Shown here in pieces: positions 1-12,548 of a stretch of 64,000 nucleotides of DNA. The position numbers and the translations under genes were made by a program. This stretch comes from Trileptium ribeirensis (lineage: Eukaryota > Nematoda > Enoplea > Enoplida > Thoracostomopsidae): assembly GCA_030248225.1 (NCBI GenBank), contig JASANE010020315.1, positions 1-64,000 of the forward strand, written 5' to 3'. The notes under the pieces are model-generated. The model did no database searches and had not been told where the DNA came from. It saw only the letters and a list, made by a program, of their open reading frames with translations. Position 1 is the stretch's first letter. Every line of letters begins with the position of its first letter.

Positions 1-157
1 TGTCCCTGTACTTTGTAAGATTACGTATTGCTTATATATAGATATATGTATTAGCTGAAAACCCTGGCTTATGGGATGGCCTTCGACCCTCTTCGCACTG
101 TTTCGATCCCACTTAATTTCGTTCAGATCTTCACTGCTCATACGAAGCCGCAGCTAA

Positions 158-451
158 CATTATGTTGATAGCACATCCCATATGTTCGATGAAAACCACA
201 ATTGTAAAATTTTAGGTTTTTATGCTTTAAAATTTATTAAATATGGTCTTTTTGAGTGTCATTCGATTCGGCATGCTGAGCAAATTGAATGGTGTAAAAA
301 TGAGCTTCTACCAAAGGATTGTTCAAAACTGGCCTGGGAATCACCAATGGGTCACTATAGAAACGTTCCAAATTTGAAACAACGAAAGAACAAAATACCA
401 AAAGTTAAAACAAAAAGCTCGAATTGTCAATGTAGTTGCAAGCTATTCTAA
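158..451 (+). CDS. Unrecognised open reading frame, possible 3' exon
   Basis: An ATG at 182 opens an 89-residue frame ending in TAA just after 451. The frame is also open back to about 158, and a CAG at 148-150 could be a splice acceptor. The product is basic and ends in a Cys-rich tail (CQCSCKLF). Its codons look less AT-biased than chance frames nearby, which is the only reason to list it. I do not recognise the protein, and no clear AATAAA follows closely (GAAATAAAA lies near 856). It may be the last exon of a gene to the left of the window, or a chance frame. Confidence 0.2.
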   Translation, partial: HYVDSTSHMFDENHNCKILGFYALKFIKYGLFECHSIRHAEQIEWCKNELLPKDCSKLAWESPMGHYRNVPNLKQRKNKIPKVKTKSSNCQCSCKLF

Positions 452-454
452 ATA

Positions 455-1740
455 TAATTTAATGATATAATGATAATTAAACTGTTTCAAATTCGTTATA
501 CTGGCAAACAAAATTTGCATATATATCTTATGGTTATGCCGTTTTGTTACTTCACAAATTTTTGTTCCATACGTATATGATGATAATGCAGGTAGAGCTT
601 AATACTATTTGTCCTTAAGAGAAGCTATCTGTCTAACTAATTGACTGTAATTAGTCAGTCTAGCATTACGTAATTCGTTGGCGACAGTGGGTACTGCACA
701 TATAGTACGTTAATGGTGGATTCAGAAATTTGTGAAAGAGAGTGCGGTTTTGCTGAGATTTATTCGACTAGTTTGTGCCACGTATTGTTAATCCAGTCCT
801 GCATATTTCACAGGGTTAATGTCAGGCATATATATTACAGCCTGCTAAGCTACTATGAAATAAAATTGCAACCTAAGGCATTTATTTTATAAACCTAATT
901 AAATTATTTTAAATTATTTTTGAATTAATAAATTATGTAATTCCTGATTATACAACAACGTCGTAAATTTTACGAATGATAGGAACCAGATGTACTCCAC
1001 GTATATGTAATAAGAACGACATTCTTTCGCTCCGCTACATCCTCACATGTCATAAGAACTAAAAACACAAAACGAAACAAGTCAGATGCCCGAGAGCATG
1101 GGCATGGAGGTAGGTAGCCATAAATTAAGCTGGAGGAACAACCCTTCGTTCTGACCTCTACCCAGAAATTAAACAAAAATTTGCCAATTATCTTCAGATT
1201 TACCACAGCATTTGTCCATTTTATTCCAAATTTTCTGCGCGTTTTCGGCCCGAAAGTGGGTGATTAGAAGAAATAAGAAATGGCAAGTGCTATCAGAGAC
1301 CTCTTACTGATTTTATCTATCACATCAATTCAAAATGGTTCCCGGATACCTCACACAAGTACTGATAAAAGAAGCAAAACTTTGTTTATCCACAACCACG
1401 CACAGAGATGTTTTTCTTGATTTAGTTTATGGAATGGTGCTATGTAAACAACAGGAATGCATAATAACCAATATTAAGATAAAATGATTCAAAATATATA
1501 TGACAATATTCAAAAATTCATGATTTACCGTGAAATGTACGTTCCATCCGAAGTTTGAGCGGGTGTTTAGGCCATAAAGGAAATGTATATTATGTCATAT
1601 CATATACACAAATGCATTTGGTGTTATATGTTATATATGATATTGTTATATAGTATAACATATGACAATGGTGTATGCATATAATTATTGTCATATTATA
1701 ATGTACGATAACAATATATTTATAACGTAAGTGTTTCATT
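455..1740. other. Non-coding stretch, nothing recognised
   Basis: AT-rich DNA with no supported gene, RNA or element. From about 1590 it grades into TA-rich low-complexity sequence that leads into the tandem repeat that follows. Confidence 0.5.
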
Positions 1741-1749
1741 ACTATATTT

Positions 1750-2087
1750 TGTATATGTAATAAGGTTGTATATATAATAATATATGGCTTATATATATTT
1801 GTGTCATATATATAAATGTGTAATATAATCATTATATTGCTATATTATGTGCACACAGTATATATAATAAGGTTGTATATATAATAATATGTGGCTTATA
1901 TATATTTATTGTGTCATATATATAAATGTTTAATATAATCATTATATTGTTATATTATGTGCACACAGTATATATAATAAGGTTGTATATATAATAATAT
2001 ATGGCTTATATATACTTATTGTGTCACATATATAAATGTGTAATATAATCATTACATTGTCATATTATGTGCACACTGTATATAATT
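1750..2087. repeat. AT-rich tandem repeat, ~107-110 bp unit, about 3 copies
   Basis: The phrase AATAAGGTTGTATATATAAT starts at about 1759, 1866 and 1976. Each is followed by the same sequence with GTGTCA(T/C)ATATATAAATG and GTGCACAC blocks. Units differ by a few substitutions and a 3-bp indel. The flanks, 1590-1750 and 2087-2400, are TA-rich low-complexity sequence. No coding potential. Confidence 0.85.
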
Positions 2088-2399
2088 GTGATGCAATAAT
2101 ATTGTATTTATGTAATAATTGCATTATAAATAATTATAATATAAATACAAAGTTAATATATTAACTATATGATATATAATCATTATACTATTACATATAT
2201 AATAACATAAAACCCATTATAATATATATAATTATCACATATTGTATATATAATAATAATTTGTATATAATTATTATTAGATATTACATATATATGATAG
2301 AAATATGAATTAATATATGCGCATATATCTTAATTTATATTATTATATGTATATAAGTGTTGTGGTATGTTTAATATATATATTATTTTGTATGATAGT

Positions 2400-3640
2400 T
2401 AGCTAACGATGTTAGCTAGCTAGTAGGTAATCAACGCATTTGTTGTCTCATCACACCATAATCGTCCATCCCGATATAAATTCATCTACACAAGTAGATA
2501 GGTTTGGCAACTAGCGGAAACACACTGCCATCGTGTGGACTGAGGGAAAGACAGTTTAGAGTAGTACGAGGCAAGGAAGAAAATGCATCAAAGTTGTCTT
2601 CTTTCAAAAAAAATACTAACTAAAATCATGCATCTATATTTATGATACTGCTATTATTATTGTTGTAGACTTAGCTTTAGAACGTAGCCAAGCACTATTT
2701 ATCTTTAGAACCATATTCACAATCTTTTAAACACAAAAGACTATAGTCTGTAATATATAGACTTGATCTTGGTTTCACGTCTAAGTTTATATCTATACCT
2801 AGACAATACAGGCGGCGGCTTTAAAGTAACTGTTTTGTTAGTGCAATACAGCAAAGAATATGTTAGTAAGTAATACAGCCTTGTTTTGGCAAAAGACTAG
2901 TTTTATGCTAAAGAAATGTTATGAAGCGATATGAGAATTCATCTGTCAGTCATGACACGAAAGTGGTAGAAAATTAATAATAAAACTAAACTAGGTATTT
3001 ACTTGACTTGACATAATTCTTTTGTTTTGCTTGTTGCCTGTCGGTTGGACAAATTAACTAGGGAATCAAAATCACAACTAAGTTTTCTAACCCAAACCCA
3101 ACGACAACTGATTCATCTTAAGGGTCTTGTTTTTTCGTCGTTTCAAGTCTCATTAATGATTATTGCTTTATTGGAATTTGACATAAATTGAATTGGATTT
3201 TATACAATTAGGCTTGGGCTTAAGCGTAAATTATGTTTATTTCATTGCCGAAACAATATATATAGAATCTGAATTCATAGTAAAGCATCCCAGCTATAAA
3301 ATATTTCAGTCCAATTTTGTGGAAGTTATTTATAAAATTTGACAGAATTAGGTAACTTTTTTATTTTCAGCTATATGTTTTGAAGACAAATATGTAAAAA
3401 AAAACTAATCTTTAGCATCAGGTTTGTAGATTGATTTATTTGATGTGTTGAAATTTTGTTTATATTTCTGCAAAATTGATAAACGTATCTAGTAAAGTTT
3501 CGTAGATTTATATTCGGATTCAAAATGTTTATATTAATGGATCAACATTTTATACTGTCAACAAAATATCGGACTATGCTGTAAACTTAGTATAATTTCG
3601 GAACGCATAAACTATTTTTCTGCAGAATTTTTGTTTACTT
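2400..3640. other. Non-coding stretch, nothing recognised
   Basis: No gene, RNA or repeat structure is supported here. The GTTAGCTAACGATGTTAGCTAGCTAG block near 2397-2422 is a short imperfect palindrome cluster only. Confidence 0.45.
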
Positions 3641-3641
3641 C

Positions 3642-4818
3642 TCAATGAATGAAGAGCTCTTTAACGGTTGAGTTTTGTATCAGCAAATTAAAATGTGTAT
3701 GACTATATTGTAACAAATGTAGACTTATTATTGAGTTAATGAAGAGCTCTTTAACGGTTGAGTTGTGTATCAGCAAATAAAAAGGTGTATGACTATATTG
3801 TAACAAATATAGACTTATTATTGAGTTAATGAAGAGCTCTTTAACGGTTGAGTTGTGTATCAGCAAATTAAAATGTGTATGACTATATTGTAACAAATGT
3901 AGACTTATTATTGAGTTAATGAAGAGCTCTTTAACGGTTGAGTTGTGTATCAGCAAATAAAAAGGTGTATGACTATATTGTAACAAATATAGACTTATTA
4001 TTGAGTTAATGAAGAGCTCTTTAACGGTTGAGTTGTGTATCAGCAAATTAAAATGTGTATGACTATATTGTAACAAATGTAGACTTATTATTGAGTTAAT
4101 GAAGAGCTCTTTAACGGTTGAGTTGTGTATCAGCAAATAAAAAGGTGTATGACTATATTGTAACAAATATAGACTTATTATTGAGTTAATGAAGAGCTCT
4201 TTAACGGTTGAGTTGTGTATCAGCAAATTAAAATGTGTATGACTATATTGTAACAAATGTAGACTTATTATTGAGTTAATGAAGAGCTCTTTAACGGTGG
4301 AGTTGTGTATCAGCAAATAAAAAGGTGTATGACTATATTGTAACAAATATAGACTTATTATTGAGTTAATGAAGAGCTCTTTAACGGTTGAGTTTTGTAT
4401 CAGCAAATTAAAATGTGTATGACTATATTGTAACAAATGTAGACTTATTATTGAGTTAATGAAGAGCTCTTTAACGGTTGAGTTGTGTATCAGCAAATAA
4501 AAAGGTGTATGACTATATTGTAACAAATATAGACTTATTATTGAGTTAATGAAGAGCTCTTTAACGGTTGAGTTTTGTATCAGCAAATTAAAATGTGTAT
4601 GACTATATTGTAACAAATGTAGACTTATTATTGAGTTAATGAAGAGCTCTTTAACGGTTGAGTTGTGTATCAGCAAATAAAAAGGTGTATGACTATATTG
4701 TAACAAATATAGACTTATTATTGAGTTAATGAAGAGCTCTTTAACGGTTGAGTTGTGTATCAGCAAATTAAAATGTGTATGACTATATTGTAACAAATGT
4801 AGACTTATTATTGAGTTA
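3642..4818. repeat. Satellite array: 90-bp monomer in a 180-bp higher-order dimer, ~13 copies
   Basis: Thirteen near-identical 90-bp units run head to tail, each with ATGAAGAGCTCTTTAACGG. Two variants alternate strictly: one with GCAAATTAAAATGTG and AAATGTAG, the other with GCAAATAAAAAGGTG and AAATATAG. The true period is therefore 180 bp. Copies differ by only a few single bases, for example GTTGAGTTT versus GTTGAGTTG, and one GGTGGAG at about 4297. Because 90 is a multiple of 3, the minus strand carries one open frame of 384 codons made of a 30-residue repeat. That frame has no ATG at its start and looks fortuitous. Very low divergence implies recent amplification or homogenisation. Confidence 0.97.
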
Positions 4819-4889
4819 TTATTAATATTGTGTTGTAAACCAAAAATAACACATTTTTGACCTTATTATTAAAATATATAAATCAATAT

Positions 4890-5690
4890 TTTCAAACATT
4901 CGCCTTATTAGGTATCTCCCTGTGGTTGAAACTACCCGGTTTATATACTGAAATTGTTTTGTTATTTTTAATTAACAAATAGTTTAATCTGTGTTTTAAA
5001 ACAATAAATCAGGCACATAGGTAGAAAATTTTCGCTAGGCTGCACCCAATGATTGTGATGATCGACTAAACAGATCGACTTAACATTGCAGGTTGAAAAA
5101 TTTGTCTTATTAGGTAACTATCGTTGTATGAAACTATTCGTATTTACTCAAACGTTTTTATTATTTTATTAATTAAGCAATATTTTTGCTATATCATAAA
5201 ACTTTAAATCAGGCACTTAGGTAGAAAATTTTAGCTAGGATGCAGTAACTGATTGTGATGGTCGACTAAACATATCGATCTAACTTTGCAGGTTAGAAAA
5301 TTCGCCGTATTAGCTATCTATCGTTGCCTGAAACTATTCGTATTTAGTCAAACGTTTTTGTTATTTCTTAGATGAAATATTTTTACTATATATTTTACAA
5401 GTTCTAATCAGGCACTTAGGCAGAAAACTAGCTGGTGTGAAGCTACTGATTGTGATGGTCGACTAAACAGATCGACTTATGGTTGCAGGTTGGAAAATTT
5501 CCTTTATTAGGTATATATCGTTGTCTGCAACTATTCGTATATATTCAAACGTTTTCATTATTTTGTAATTAAGAAATATTTTTTATTATATTATACAACT
5601 TCAAATCAGGCATTTATTCAAAAAGCTTTAGCTGGGATGAAACCACTTATTGTAGCGGCAGACTAAACACGTCGATTTGATAGTTGTAGC
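4890..5690. repeat. Degenerate ~200-bp tandem repeat, 4 copies
   Basis: Four units begin near 4905, 5107, 5307 and 5505. Each has ATTAGGTA.CTATCGTTG, then CTATTCGTATTTA.TCAAACG, AATCAGGCACTTAGG, TGATTGTGATGGTCGACTAA and GCAGGTTGAAAA in that order. They are clearly diverged, unlike the 90-bp array immediately to the left, so this is an older array. Confidence 0.9.
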
Positions 5691-5724
5691 TTGACTAATT
5701 ATTTCTTTTATGATGTTAATGCGA

Positions 5725-5800
5725 GGGTAGCAATAGAGATACCGGCCACACCTCCCGCTCTCCTGCCCGCGCTCCCGTACTGAAGGCCATGCTTTCAACG
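5725..5800. other. Short GC-rich block
   Basis: Pyrimidine- and GC-rich sequence (CCGGCCACACCTCCCGCTCT and the bases after it) stands out from AT-rich surroundings. It may be a remnant of a transposon end, but no inverted partner or target duplication was found. Confidence 0.3.
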
Positions 5801-7120
5801 ACAACATTGAAAAGAAACCTTTACATTATTTTTTTCAATTTCATAGGATTTAAAATGGTCTTTTGATCTAATCCCATGCCAACTTAATTAAAGCCGTAAC
5901 GCAAATTGAATTTTTATTCTATTTTTTTCGTATTAACCAATCAAGTTACAGCTTGCCGAAAGTAAAAATACTCAGTACACTATATTGATGTTAGCAGAAT
6001 CCACATTAAACTACTGGTAATATTTCCAGAAAAAAACTTGTCTAATTAGGTGTATATATATTCAGGTTAGAGTTTTTCAGCGCTACTTCTATTTTCTACA
6101 TTATAACCACCTGTTATTGACTTTGAAGGATACTATGCCGAAGTTTTTCGATAATGTTAAAATTTTTAACAGTTTTGGTAGTCGTATTTTGAAAATGTTT
6201 CGAAAACAGGTATACAAATTTCTGTATACAGATCTCCATAAATATTCAACAAAATTACTGTGAACATATTCAACTGGAATTTATAGCGTAAATAGGCCAA
6301 TTTGCTACTCTCAGAATAGCATATGAGTAAAGTGATGGGCATAGAGTGTTATTTTCAACCAGGACAAACAAGTAATCCATAAGGTATACCAAACGAAATA
6401 ATTACAAAATACCGTAGAACAAAAATACATACATACATGCATATATATACATATATACATATATATACATATATACATACTCGTATATATATATACGAGC
6501 ATATTTATAGCTATGTGACTTGACCTTAATCTGAACTAATTTCGAATATAGTACAACCAATAGTTCGTAATGATTAGCTGAAGAAGCATGTGACTAGCAT
6601 GCCACACAACGTTATATCCATGGTAAAAGATGACGCGGTCAATTTTTCTGTTTTTGTACCACCTACGTGGAGGACAAGATTTCCTCTTTTGTCCCGTCCA
6701 GCCGTCTTTTTGTTAAATTTCAAACAAAAATTGATGAGGTCATAGGACGAAAGGCTGTGGGGACAGGACAAACGTGAAAAACTTCCCCCACCCCAGAAAA
6801 TAGGACCAATTGTTAAAAATGGAAAGCGTCAACCCAAAATGTATATAACCCTGTATGGCATGAGAGTCACACTCGTGTTAAAGGTTCATCATGATCTTTT
6901 GGTATTACTCAATCGAAACCTATGACAAACTCTGCTGTTCGTGAATTATTTATTCCATTGATCAAAGCGTTAGCCCAATGTTTGAATAAAGTCCAGTAAT
7001 GACGACCGGAATCAAACGACGCCAGCGCATGTTGCCAACGTTTTGTGTTAACTGAGTTTTCTTATGATATACGTTTGTACGTTTATTTTATTCGTTCGAT
7101 TTGTGAAGATCTTTGAGAAA
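5801..7120. other. Non-coding stretch with a CATA/TA microsatellite
   Basis: Positions 6424-6500 hold an imperfect (CATA)n/(TA)n microsatellite. Nothing else is supported in this stretch. Confidence 0.6.
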
Positions 7121-7124
7121 CAGT

Positions 7125-7210
7125 GTAACAACCCGCGGATAGCATAGGGATCTATGTACGCCGATTCCACTCGCACAGCCCTGGTTCGATTCGCGGCATC
7201 GACTTGTCAT
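7125..7210 (+). repeat. tRNA-derived SINE head (A and B boxes)
   Basis: An A-box-like TAGCATAGGGA at 7140-7150 is followed at tRNA-like distance by a good B box, GGTTCGATTC, at 7183-7192. There is no complete cloverleaf with paired acceptor stem that I can fold by eye. I read it as a pol III SINE head rather than a tRNA gene. The 3' limit is not clear. Confidence 0.5.
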
Positions 7211-7960
7211 TGTCAAACATAGTATGAAACACAAATTAATTCGACCATTAGATGGTTAAAATTACTTACCATGCTCAACATGTACGAATGAGATCAGGCG
7301 ATAAGGTGGTTAGCATTATTTAAAGCAAAGCAAATTATAAACTGTGAAGATTTCATTATATAGCTTAGTGCAGAGTTCTGTTACGTTCGCGAGATTGGAG
7401 TATTACATCTCGATAAAAAATCTAATGTAGCACTTTTCTATCAGTTTGAGCTAACATGATTTTTATAAATAAAAATACGAGTAAGAACAATAACCAGCCA
7501 GCCTTGCATCGAACTACGTTTTCTACAGTCTCTCTATGTGCAAGGTAATCTAATTAAACAAAATCTCGGCTTTATACCCTACTGTCACTAAATTATTACC
7601 GGTAACCCATTGTAGTTGGGGTAATGCAGAAAATGTTTATCTCTTTTTTGGCATTTTCAACTTTCTGAACACTGGCAACTCCGGTGTTAGAACCTTAAAT
7701 TTCAAAAGATGCCTATGACATATGCGACCACACATTAATGCTTTTGCGTGAAAAAGTCGAGTTTTGTACATCATGCGACCTTGTATTTTCCGTTTGCTCT
7801 AATTGACAAGAAACAAACACCAAATTATTCAATGGCTATTATGTATTAATAATTATGTAGACACCAGCTGAACAGATGCATGTATCGAATGTATTCGGGC
7901 TTAAAAGCTCTAAAGTACAGCAATATTTTCGTGCTATATATTCATTCAGGAAGTGCAATT

Positions 7961-7996
7961 ATGGTTGTAAACACTAAGAGTTGTTGCCAAAATTAA
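7961..7996 (+). other. Short upstream ORF before the channel start
   Basis: ATG at 7961 opens 11 codons and closes at TAA 7994-7996. It is in the same frame as the channel ATG at 8027, so this stop blocks any N-terminal extension of the exon. A TTCATTCAG at about 7941-7949 is a possible acceptor for a 5' untranslated exon junction. If transcribed, the uORF could dampen translation of the channel. Confidence 0.35.
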
Positions 7997-8026
7997 TCAA
8001 TTAATTTTTGTCCATTGACTCATAAA

Positions 8027-8332
8027 ATGCTTGTAAAGCGGCATTCGACACCGACAGCTGCAATCTATCGTTGTGGTGTTAATAGCAACACTACGACGAG
8101 ACCGAGTCGTCAAAATTCATCCTCACTCACGCTGCCATCTACATTGCTAACTAACCAAACAGCGCGTGCTAATAGCAATTTTGTTGGCGTTACACCGCAG
8201 CAACTTCATTATTATAATTCGGCAGGAACGACGCTGCGCAACTCGGTCACTCCGACAGACAAACAACCACCCAGAATTTCACGACGCAAAAGCTTTCAGC
8301 CTCAGCTAATTTCAAAAGAAATTAGAGCTAAA
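8027..8332 (+). CDS. ERG-type potassium channel, first visible coding exon (N-terminus)
   Basis: This exon encodes the cytoplasmic N-terminus of a KCNH/ERG voltage-gated K+ channel. I chose ATG 8027 (A at -3) because the frame is closed at 7994-7996 and no YAG acceptor lies between that stop and the ATG. It gives 102 residues, the first ~80 rich in Ser, Thr and Asn. They are followed by the conserved pre-S1 stretch RRKSFQPQLISKEIRAK. RRKSF is a basophilic-kinase-type site. A perfect donor GTAAGT begins at 8333 in phase 0, matching the next exon. No PAS/eag domain is encoded here, whereas vertebrate ERG1 has an N-terminal one of about 135 residues. Either this isoform is short, or PAS exons lie further left and are joined in another transcript. 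The low-complexity part rests on the open frame; the last 20 residues and the splice phase are the strong evidence. Confidence 0.85.
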
Positions 8333-11300
8333 GTAAGTATTATTTTATGTTTTTTGTGTATTCAATTGTAATTAACCTACGGCGGAACCATGATTTCACT
8401 GCTAGAGGTAAGTGCAAATATACACGCTGCATATATTTTGCTTATACTTCAAAAGCTGTAGTTGTCGTAACCGGTCAGTTTATGAGATTACTTTGGATAC
8501 CTGTCATGTTGTGCAAAGTATATGAGACCAAATAATTGCTACGAAACAGTAACTTGTCATCACTTATGGCTAACTCATCAACAGGCCACGTACATAATTT
8601 ATAGTAACACAATTAAAGAGAGGCTCCAATTCTTTGTCTCGGGCATTGGAATGAAATTGCTGCTAATTTTTTGGTTCTGACAAAGCCTCAAATTGAGCTG
8701 GTCTTATCAAGATTGTAATTTTAACAATGCCCATGGTCATTGCTGTTACATAGATTAAAATTTAAAATGAGTACCCTGCGGTGCAAAACTATTTGAAAAT
8801 CATGATGTGCTTTACGAAATGTGAAAAAGCTTAGTATATATATTAGATATCCACATATAAACTTTCGGAACATTTTCTGTGCCTAGCTAGAACTGTAACA
8901 ATATGATTCTGCTAAGCCTACTAAATTCGTTGGCTATCCTGTGGAAGGAATATTTATATTACAATAGTGCACAAGTCCACAGTCTACATTTATGTTGTGT
9001 ACCGGCACCTCTGCCGGCGATAGATATTAAAACACGGTTATCGTTGCCATAGATAGTTAACAGAATTTAGATAATACAGCAAAGAGATATTTATCAAATA
9101 CAGCACGCTGCAAGTTGAGTAAACGCCATTTGTGTATTTAGCTGGCGGTTGGGAAGCAGTGTGTAATTAACCATTACCATATCGGCCTTTTCTATCATTT
9201 GGCAGCAAACTTCTACCAACTAACCCGAAAATAGAGCCCGGAATATGTGTACTAACCGCATACAGTGTAAAAGCCACATATTTTGACGAATAGCTCACGA
9301 TTCCCATATTTCGTACGTACGGTTTGTCCACTTTAGGTGTTTGTGCTGCGGACTGTATGATTTCTGTAATTTCTATATGCTAATATTAATTATCCGGAAT
9401 TTATATGTACTAAACATTAATAGTAAAATCTTAATTAATCTTATGTTACTACTTGTAAAATCACTTTTGAATACGAAATATTTTATGAAACATTAAGAAA
9501 TATGAAAACAATTTAAGAAACTACGATACGTCGTCTGGTTTCACGTTTTTTTAATATTAGGACGTTTTACGTCAAAACAACGTAATCCAATACAAAAATA
9601 TACACAGACCGATAACTATATCTATCCTTTGAGCACCTACAACTAGGAACGTGGTATCCAGAACCGGATTTTTGCGCAGATAAAGTTCATCAATATATTA
9701 AGAAAAATATACTTTTATCCATTTATAAATCTGTGGGAAAATACGCATGATTACAATATTTTCAGCAATGCCGTACTCTATTATCTAACGTAATTCCGTA
9801 ATATATCTTGTGAAACGGGTAGTTGATGAAAATCTTTCAGCCTTTACTTCACCTACCTATATCAGCTAATGGTCTTCATTTATTATTATAACGACAAATA
9901 AAAATGCAAGCATTTGGCCATATTCACCGCGTACACATAGCTGTTTAGCCCAAAATCTTATTAATATTAAATCGTATTATTAATTTACCTTTTATTATTA
10001 TTGTACTTCTACCCAAACAAAGTCCCGGAAGCATTACTGCAGCTGTGAGTGTGCTATTATAATCTCTCCATCGGGCATATTTATATCAAAATATTTAACA
10101 TAATATACAAGCGAATACAGGTGTATATTAAGTATTTGCCAAATGAGATCGATGACTACTACGTGCTGTGTTAAATGATTTTTTCGCTCGGTGTATGTCT
10201 GTAAATGCATTGTGATTCGTTCGCGATGTGAGATTCCTTAAAAGATGGCTTATAGATAGCTCGACGTTTAACGTATGCAACTTTCAATTGTAAAGTCCGG
10301 GTCTGATCTAGAGCTCCGCCTTGAGCGTATCAGTCAAGACACAATGTAATTCGTGCGTTAAAGCGCCTAATATACATAAATACATGCAGTAAACGAACAT
10401 TTGTAAACTATATATGCATACAATTGGTTCTATTAGATATAAATATATTATATGTTGGGCATAAGTCATATAGTTATTGGTTCCATTTATGTCTAATGAT
10501 AAAAGACATTACTGTGTCGCGTTAGATCTTTAAACGCTCATTAAAACTATTTCTCGACCCTTTAGGCATATTTATGTTCCATGTGCGACAACTTATTTTA
10601 AACCTAATATTCAATAAAACACAATAAAACACGTCTGTTAGTCAAATTATATACTTTTCCCTTACTAAAGATTTTAGTCTAATTCTTTAAGACCGGTATT
10701 TAATTCATATTAATAATTCATAATTTGTATCTCGTGTAACGCCGGACAACGTCGTTCCTGCGAAAATATTTAAAAACGTTTCACGTTGCGAATTCACAGT
10801 GGGATGCTTGCACTAAAGTAACACTGTCGCGATATTGCAACTTACACGGCACACAAGTGACGCTCAAAATTGTGACATTGTAGCAACATAACAGCCGTGT
10901 ACATGCATTAATTCTAAATTCATGCACCAACGACAATATACATATACATGTCATCGCTCTTATAAAATCAAATGAACGAAAAAAATTTAGTGTCAATCAT
11001 AACGCATCATTGCATTGATAGATTCCCAGATTTTTCATTATGCTCGTAATAATAATCTAGCTGCACCCAGTTTTACGTTAACGAAACTCAAACGAATTCT
11101 CACCGAGATTTTCATAACAGCGACACTAATGGGAAATTTTGTGATTTTATCCATTAGGGGTAAACTACCCGTCGACATTTTATGTTATAGATTTTATCAA
11201 AACAGTTATATGAAAAATGTCGAATCTTCTCAACTGGAAGTGCAACTTTGCTATTCGTCAGAACAGTCGATTACCAACTGTGTAAAGTTTTGGCAAATCA

Positions 11301-12354
11301 TATTCTGCAACGAATGATGCATTTGATTTTTATTAAGTGATATTCTAGCTAGTGTAACCAGTAACGAATTATTACAGAATACTTATTATTTTATTTATAT
11401 CTGTTACCATGTTGTTTCAACCTTATTTTGAATCCACATTGGATTTGACGTTAACCCTGCTGGACGCTGCATGCGGCTAAATTACAAGATGTTGGCAGCA
11501 TAAGATTATCAAAATTTGGCATTTTTCGGTTTATTTGTACGTCACGTGCTACGGTGAGATTTAGGTTATTCGGGGTTGCTGAATACCATGAAAGCAATTG
11601 ATTGTATTTGAGTTGAATGCATCCAACAGGAAAAACTACTGGTCAAAAACGTGAAAAATGTCGTTTAAAATTACAATGTTCTAGAGCTGTCATCTATAAA
11701 TTTGGAAAGTTTAGCGTTTTCGGTAATTAAACAAAAAATAGATCTTCCTATAATTTTGATGTGTGCTGAAAATAATCGTAACATTTCAGTTAACGTATTT
11801 CACATGTATTATTGTCTTTGTAGCACTTTAGAAAAAGACTCGGTAATCTCACTTTGCAAACTCTAAATGGTCTTTGCGCGCAGACAAGCAACATTCTCTC
11901 TCTGTCCGTAGCTTTGCAAATTACTGTATATATTCATATATATTTAAACAATATACCATGCTTAACACTATACTAACACAATATGTGCTTCCAATAATTA
12001 TACAGGTCACACGTAGTATATAAATTTATACAACGTAATAATAGTCCGCTCAATGTGCTAATAGCATGGAACATATAACTAGTCGGTCGTGGAACTACAT
12101 TTGTGAGCGGAGCTTGGGCTGTGGCTTTACGAATGTACTCAATTTTATGTTCTTCAAATAACTACATTGCATCGGGCATAGGGCTTTATCATTGGTAAAA
12201 ATATTATATTTGAATTCTTCGACCCAAAAATCCCTACAATGGTTTGATCGAAACGATTGTATTTCAATAAATAACACAAATATTGCAAAATTCTCTATTT
12301 TAGCTGCATAAGCTTAACTAATTAGCTAATTACTAATTAACCACTCAAAATTTT

Positions 12355-12548
12355 TTAATCCAAAATATCAGGTGCACACTCTGACATGATAGGCTTTCAA
12401 ACAAAAAAGTTTTTTAAGATCGGTTCAGTAGTCCTTGAGATCCGTCGGACCAAACGAACGAACTAACGAACGGATGGACATAGACTTTTTTGGTCACAGA
12501 CAGAAAATAAAAACGCTTCGCTCGGCTTCGCCTCGCTCCGCTCAATAA
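12355..12548 (+). repeat. 3' tail of an RTE-like LINE or its SINE partner
   Basis: The order is CAGGTGCACAC, GGCTTTCAAACAAAAAAG, then AAGATCGGTTCAGTAGTCCT, then the tetramer run CGAACGAACTAACGAACGGA and GGACATAGACTTTTT. This is the pattern of many invertebrate RTE/SINE 3' ends. It closes with CGCTTCGCTCGGCTTCGCCT. No coding part is attached, so it is a 5'-truncated copy. Family assignment is from pattern memory. Confidence 0.5.

Noticed and set aside
3642..4796. 384-codon minus-strand open frame as a repeat protein gene
   Set aside because: It exists only because the satellite unit is 90 bp, has no ATG start, and the variant differences are non-synonymous.
7125..7210. Functional tRNA gene
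   Set aside because: A and B boxes are present but I could not pair an acceptor stem or place a proper anticodon arm.
12095..12277. Minus-strand frame with a possible zinc-finger-like FTNDKALCPMQC
   Set aside because: A single weak resemblance to hAT/ZBED N-termini without the rest of the domain or transposon ends.
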